A DNA stretch of 8,770 nucleotides from assembly GCA_900552725.1 (NCBI GenBank), contig USAT01000081.1, positions 1 to 8,770 of the forward strand, read 5' to 3'. The stretch comes from an uncultured Eubacteriales bacterium. Lineage in GTDB: Bacteria > Bacillota > Clostridia > Oscillospirales > Oscillospiraceae. The position numbers and the translations under genes were made by a program. How positions within the stretch are numbered: the stretch's first letter is position 1; every line of letters begins with the position of its first letter. The notes under the pieces are model-generated. The model did no database searches. It had not been told where the DNA came from and saw only the letters and a list, made by a program, of their open reading frames with translations. Below, piece after piece: positions 5,552 to 8,770 of the stretch.

Positions 5552-7324
5552 ATGACAACGCAGGATTACCGTACCCGCAGTCCGCTGCGGATCTTCTTGA
5601 GCTATTTCCGGCCCCATTGGAAGCTGTTCACGCTGGATATCAGCTGCGCCATCCTCATCGCCATGGTGGATCTGGCCTTTCCGCTGATCAGCCGCGTGGC
5701 GCTGTACCAGTGGCTGCCGGAGAAGAACTACCGGGTGTTTTTCACGGTGATGGTCATTGTGGCGCTGGCCTTTGTGCTGCGGGCGGGCCTCTATTATATC
5801 GTGACCTATTGGGGTCACACCTTCGGTATCCGGGTGGAGGCGGACATCCGCCGGGATCTGTTCCACCACATGCAGATGCTGGGCTTTGATTTCTATGACC
5901 GCAACCGCACCGGCCAGCTGATGAGCCGCCTGACCACCGATCTTTTCGAGCTGACGGAGCTGGCCCACCACGGGCCGGAGGATCTGACCATCTCGCTGAT
6001 CACCATCGTGGGTGCGCTGGCGGTGATGTTCAGCATCGAGTGGCGCATGGCGCTGATCGTCATGGCCATCATTCCGGTGTTTCTGGTGGTGCTGATGCTG
6101 CTGCGGGGCGGCATGAGCCGCGCCTCGGTGGCGGCCAAGCAGAAGACCGGCACCATCAATGCCGAGATCGAATCCGGTCTCAGCGGTATCCGCACGGTGA
6201 AGGCCTTCGGCAACGAGACCATCCAGCAGCAGCGGTTCGACTGCGCCAACGAGACCTTCAAGACCGCCAAACGGGGCTTCCATAAGGAGATGGGCCGGTT
6301 CAACTCCACCATGGAGCTGTTCGTCACACTGCTGAACGTGGCGGTTATCGCCGGGGGCGGCTGGCTGATAATGGGCGACCGGATGGACTATGTGGATCTG
6401 ATCACCTTCAGCCTGTACATCACCACGTTTATCACCCCGGTGCGGAAGCTGGCCAACTTTGCCGAGCTGTTCTCCAACGGCTTCGCGGGATTGCACCGGT
6501 TCATCGAGCTGATGGGCACCGAGCCCACCATTGCCGACGACGCCGACGCACAGGCGATGCCCGCGGTGCGGGGCGCCATCGACGTGGACGGCGTCAGCTT
6601 TACCTACGACGGCGCCGACGAGGTGCTGCACGATGTGACGCTGCATGTGGCGGTGGGCGAGACGGTGGCGGTGGTAGGTCCCTCCGGCGGCGGAAAGTCC
6701 ACCCTGTGCCAACTGATCCCCCGGTTCTATGACGTGACCGAGGGCAGCATCGCCATCGACGGCGTGGACGTGCGGCACATCCGGCTGGACGACCTGCGCC
6801 GGGCCATCGGCGTGGTGCAGCAGGACGTGTTCCTGTTTGCCGGAACGGTGCGGGAGAACATCCGTTACGGCCGTCCCGATGCCTCGGACGAGGAGGTGGA
6901 GGCCGCCGCGCGGCGGGCGGAGATCTATGACGATATCCTGGCCATGCCCCAGGCGTTCGACACCTATGTGGGCGAGCGGGGCGTGTTGCTGTCCGGCGGA
7001 CAGAAGCAGCGGATCGCCATCGCCCGGATCTTCCTGAAAAACCCGCCCATCCTGATCCTGGACGAGGCCACCTCGGCGCTGGACAGCGTCACCGAGGCGC
7101 GGATCCAGCACGCCTTCGACATGCTGTCCCGGGGCAGGACGACGCTGATCATCGCCCATCGGCTCAGCACCATCCGCAGCGCCGACCGGATCCTGGTGAT
7201 CCAGGAGGGGCGCATCGCCGAGCAGGGCAGCCACGAGGAATTGCTGGCAAAGCAGGGCGCGTATGCCCGGCTGTATCATACACAGAATTTGGGGGAATGG
7301 GATCATGAAGCAAGAGAAAATTGA
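5552..7324 (+). CDS. ABC transporter half-exporter, permease fused to ATPase
   Basis: This 590-residue protein has the MsbA/LmrA-like layout. A type 1 ABC exporter membrane domain has six helices (about 24-46, 60-84, 143-161, 164-185, 254-275, 282-300), and a nucleotide-binding domain follows (about 340-575). The ATPase motifs are complete: Walker A GPSGGGKST (376-384), a Q-loop region VVQQDVFLF, signature LSGGQ (480-484), Walker B ILILD (500-504) with catalytic Glu505, D-loop SALD (508-511) and switch His536. It should be a working ATPase. It resembles multidrug or lipid exporters, but substrate cannot be told from sequence. No second half-transporter gene is next to it, so a homodimer is the simplest reading. 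GGAAAAGGA (5534-5542) is the ribosome binding site. The 3' end overlaps the next gene by 20 bases, implying translational coupling. Confidence 0.94.
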   Translation: MTTQDYRTRSPLRIFLSYFRPHWKLFTLDISCAILIAMVDLAFPLISRVALYQWLPEKNYRVFFTVMVIVALAFVLRAGLYYIVTYWGHTFGIRVEADIRRDLFHHMQMLGFDFYDRNRTGQLMSRLTTDLFELTELAHHGPEDLTISLITIVGALAVMFSIEWRMALIVMAIIPVFLVVLMLLRGGMSRASVAAKQKTGTINAEIESGLSGIRTVKAFGNETIQQQRFDCANETFKTAKRGFHKEMGRFNSTMELFVTLLNVAVIAGGGWLIMGDRMDYVDLITFSLYITTFITPVRKLANFAELFSNGFAGLHRFIELMGTEPTIADDADAQAMPAVRGAIDVDGVSFTYDGADEVLHDVTLHVAVGETVAVVGPSGGGKSTLCQLIPRFYDVTEGSIAIDGVDVRHIRLDDLRRAIGVVQQDVFLFAGTVRENIRYGRPDASDEEVEAAARRAEIYDDILAMPQAFDTYVGERGVLLSGGQKQRIAIARIFLKNPPILILDEATSALDSVTEARIQHAFDMLSRGRTTLIIAHRLSTIRSADRILVIQEGRIAEQGSHEELLAKQGAYARLYHTQNLGEWDHEAREN

Positions 7325-7514
7325 CCGGATCAACGAGCTGGCCCGCAAGGCCAAGGCCGACGGCCTGACCGTCGAGGAGGAAGCGGAGCGGGAAGCCCTG
7401 CGGCTGGAGTACAAGGAGGCCATTCTGGGCAGCCTGCGCAGCCATCTGGAGAATACCTGGATCGTGGACGAAAAGGGAAACAAGCGGAAGCTGAAGCCCA
7501 GGGGGGAGAAATAA
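7305..7514 (+). CDS. DUF896 (YnzC-like) small protein
   Basis: This 69-residue soluble protein begins MKQEKIDRINELARKAK, continues with GLTVEEEAEREALRLEY and ends with a basic tail (KGNKRKLKPRGEK). That is the pattern of the DUF896/UPF0291 family, whose B. subtilis member YnzC forms a helical hairpin in its N-terminal part. Two helices are expected at about 3-18 and 22-50. The family's molecular role is not established. The start at 7305 follows a GGGGGA at 7291-7296 inside the ABC gene and overlaps its last 20 bases in another frame. An in-frame ATG at 7263 would add residues that do not fit the family and would lengthen the overlap. The stop codon abuts the next start. In B. subtilis ynzC is in an SOS operon, but no LexA box was seen here. 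Confidence 0.88.
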   Translation: MKQEKIDRINELARKAKADGLTVEEEAEREALRLEYKEAILGSLRSHLENTWIVDEKGNKRKLKPRGEK

Positions 7515-8732
7515 ATGGACTATCACGATGATTATCAACCGCAGCGGCAGCCCAACGGCGGCAAGAACGACAACGACTTCGGCGCATGGCTGCTGATCGG
7601 CATCATGTTCCTGGTGGCGTGGCCGGTGGGCCTGATCCTGCTGATCAAGAAGCTGGCCGACAACCCGCAGAGGATCAAAAAGGCAGCCTCCACCACGGCG
7701 GCCCACATCCGGGCCAAGGCCCAGGAGCAGCAGACCCGCCAGACGGCCCGGAAGCAGAGCGCCGTCAAGAAGGTCACCCAGACGCCCCAGCCCTCTGCGG
7801 GAGGGGCCAGGGCACTGAAGATCATCGGCATTGTCCTGGCAGCGCTGGGTGTCGCGGGTATTTTTGCCGCGGCAGACACCTGGTTGGGCTACGCCATACA
7901 GTACAGCGAGTGGTGGTACTTCCTGCGGCAGCTCTTCTATCCCACGGGCTTGCTGGCGGGCGGCCTGTCGCTGCTGATCGGCGGCGGCGTTATGCAGCGG
8001 CGGATGCGCCGCTATGCCAAGTATCTGGCCTGCGCCGGAAGCCGTGACGCCATCCCGCTGGCCCATCTTATGAAGGCCGCCGACGTGGGAGAGAGCAAGG
8101 CCGAGCGGGACCTGGAGGCCATGATCGAAAAGGGCATGTGGGGCCCCGACGCCTATCTGGACCGGGGCAACGACATGCTGTTCCGCTCTCAGGACACGGC
8201 CAACGCCTATTTCGCCGCCAAGCGGAGCGCGGCGCAGCAGCAAGTCGCCGCTGCGGCAGTACCCCGGAGCGCCGACGGCTATGAGGGTATGCTGCAGGCC
8301 ATCCGCCGGGCCAACGACCGCATCGACGATGAGGTGCTCAGTGCCAAGATCGACCGGCTGGAGGCGGTCACCGGCCAGATCTTCAAGGTCATTCAGGAGC
8401 AGCCGGCCAAGAAGGACAAGGCCAGCACCTTCCTGAACTACTATCTGCCCACCACCCAGAAGCTGCTGGACAGCTACGCCGACTTTGAGGAGGCGGGGGT
8501 CAGCGGCCAGAATCTGGATCAGGCCAAGAGCCGCATTGAGGAGACCATGGACAACATCATCGCCGGGTTCGAGCACCAGTTGGACGACCTGTACCGTGAC
8601 GCCGCCATGGATATCGACAGCGACATCCGGGTCATGGAGACCATGCTGAAGCGGGATACCTCCACCGTGGCCGACGACTTCGGCCTGGACGGCGGTACCG
8701 CCGTGCAGATGGCCGACGCGGAAGTGGAATGA
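7515..8732 (+). CDS. XpaC-family membrane protein (5-bromo-4-chloroindolyl phosphate hydrolysis family)
   Basis: This 405-residue protein has a hydrophilic start (1-22), a hydrophobic helix (about 23-45), a charged, Gln/Lys/Arg-rich cytoplasmic-like segment (46-99), and two more helices (about 100-120 and 138-159). A helical segment follows (about 163-235) with a pattern like a winged helix (AIPLAHLMKAADVGESKAERDLEAMIEKGMW is its core, 179-209). The C-terminal part (about 255-385) matches the XpaC family best, with FLNYYLPTTQKLLDSYADFE (307-326). The family is named for an indolyl-phosphate hydrolysis phenotype; its real reaction is not established. The ATG directly abuts the DUF896 stop and GGGGGGAG at 7501-7508 provides the ribosome binding site. 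XpaC-family genes are often followed by telA-like (toxic anion resistance) genes, so one may begin beyond the window; that is inference. The middle winged-helix-like call is tentative. Confidence 0.8.
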   Translation: MDYHDDYQPQRQPNGGKNDNDFGAWLLIGIMFLVAWPVGLILLIKKLADNPQRIKKAASTTAAHIRAKAQEQQTRQTARKQSAVKKVTQTPQPSAGGARALKIIGIVLAALGVAGIFAAADTWLGYAIQYSEWWYFLRQLFYPTGLLAGGLSLLIGGGVMQRRMRRYAKYLACAGSRDAIPLAHLMKAADVGESKAERDLEAMIEKGMWGPDAYLDRGNDMLFRSQDTANAYFAAKRSAAQQQVAAAAVPRSADGYEGMLQAIRRANDRIDDEVLSAKIDRLEAVTGQIFKVIQEQPAKKDKASTFLNYYLPTTQKLLDSYADFEEAGVSGQNLDQAKSRIEETMDNIIAGFEHQLDDLYRDAAMDIDSDIRVMETMLKRDTSTVADDFGLDGGTAVQMADAEVE

Positions 8733-8770
8733 CACCAATAAAAAAGAGAACAGGAGACGCGGCCCGCGGG
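8733..8770 (+). other. Start of an intergenic stretch, no terminator seen
   Basis: The 38 bases after the XpaC-family stop hold no intrinsic terminator and no start codon. ACAGGAG at 8750-8755 could be a ribosome binding site, though a start beyond 8770 would be at least 15 bases away, longer than usual. The operon may therefore continue to the right. Confidence 0.35.

Noticed and set aside
4431..5558. 375-codon open frame on the minus strand opposite the zinc-ribbon gene
   Set aside because: It covers promoters and terminators at both ends, and its repetitive Val/Ile/Gly run is just the complement of the Asn/Thr tract.
5513..7483. 656-codon open frame on the minus strand opposite the ABC exporter
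   Set aside because: The plus strand carries a complete exporter with all ATPase motifs. The minus frame is His/Gln/Gly-rich and runs across the exporter promoter and into DUF896.
7164..8738. 524-codon open frame on the minus strand opposite the XpaC-family gene
   Set aside because: Antisense shadow spanning three plus-strand genes, without a convincing ribosome binding site or recognisable domain.

Overview
The window looks like ordinary chromosome from a GC-rich, low-motility-of-genes Firmicute of the Clostridia, most likely a gut Oscillospiraceae-type bacterium. This is inferred from the strong GC bias of codon third positions, the TTGACA/TATAAT promoters, the purine-rich Shine-Dalgarno sites, and the gene content (truB-ribF, an NrdG2-type activase, udk, a DUF896 protein, an XpaC-family protein). 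No database search was possible, so the taxon is an inference. Nearly all of the DNA is accounted for by nine protein genes. I found no rRNA, tRNA, CRISPR array, transposase or phage gene.

Layout. Bases 1-297 are a non-coding, hairpin-rich leader that looks like dispersed-repeat DNA. It is followed by truB (298-1167) and ribF (1171-2076), 3 bases apart and closed by a hairpin at 2081-2109. A consensus-like promoter (2131-2159) then drives a lone radical SAM activase gene (2190-2879), ending in a strong, probably bidirectional terminator (2886-2920). Converging on that terminator from the other strand is a two-gene operon: udk (4298 down to 3684), then a membrane-anchored DUF218/SanA-like gene (3678 down to 2935). 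The udk promoter lies back to back with a plus-strand promoter for a one-gene unit (4473-5423) encoding a zinc-ribbon, single-TM, Ig-like-domain envelope protein. After its terminator, an extended -10 promoter (5485-5513) starts a tightly packed operon: an ABC half-exporter (5552-7324), a small DUF896 protein (7305-7514, overlapping the exporter gene by 20 bases) and an XpaC-family membrane protein (7515-8732, start codon touching the preceding stop). This operon probably continues past the right edge.

Functionally the window mixes tRNA modification, flavin cofactor synthesis, anaerobic glycyl-radical enzyme activation, pyrimidine salvage and envelope or export functions. There is no clear sign of a novel multi-gene system. 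The point most worth a second look is that the radical SAM activase lacks the first cysteine of its CX3CX2C iron-sulfur motif (Gly27, codon GGC at 2268-2270) while the rest of the protein appears intact. The hairpin cluster upstream of truB and the Asn/Thr-rich tract in the zinc-ribbon protein are the next most interesting.
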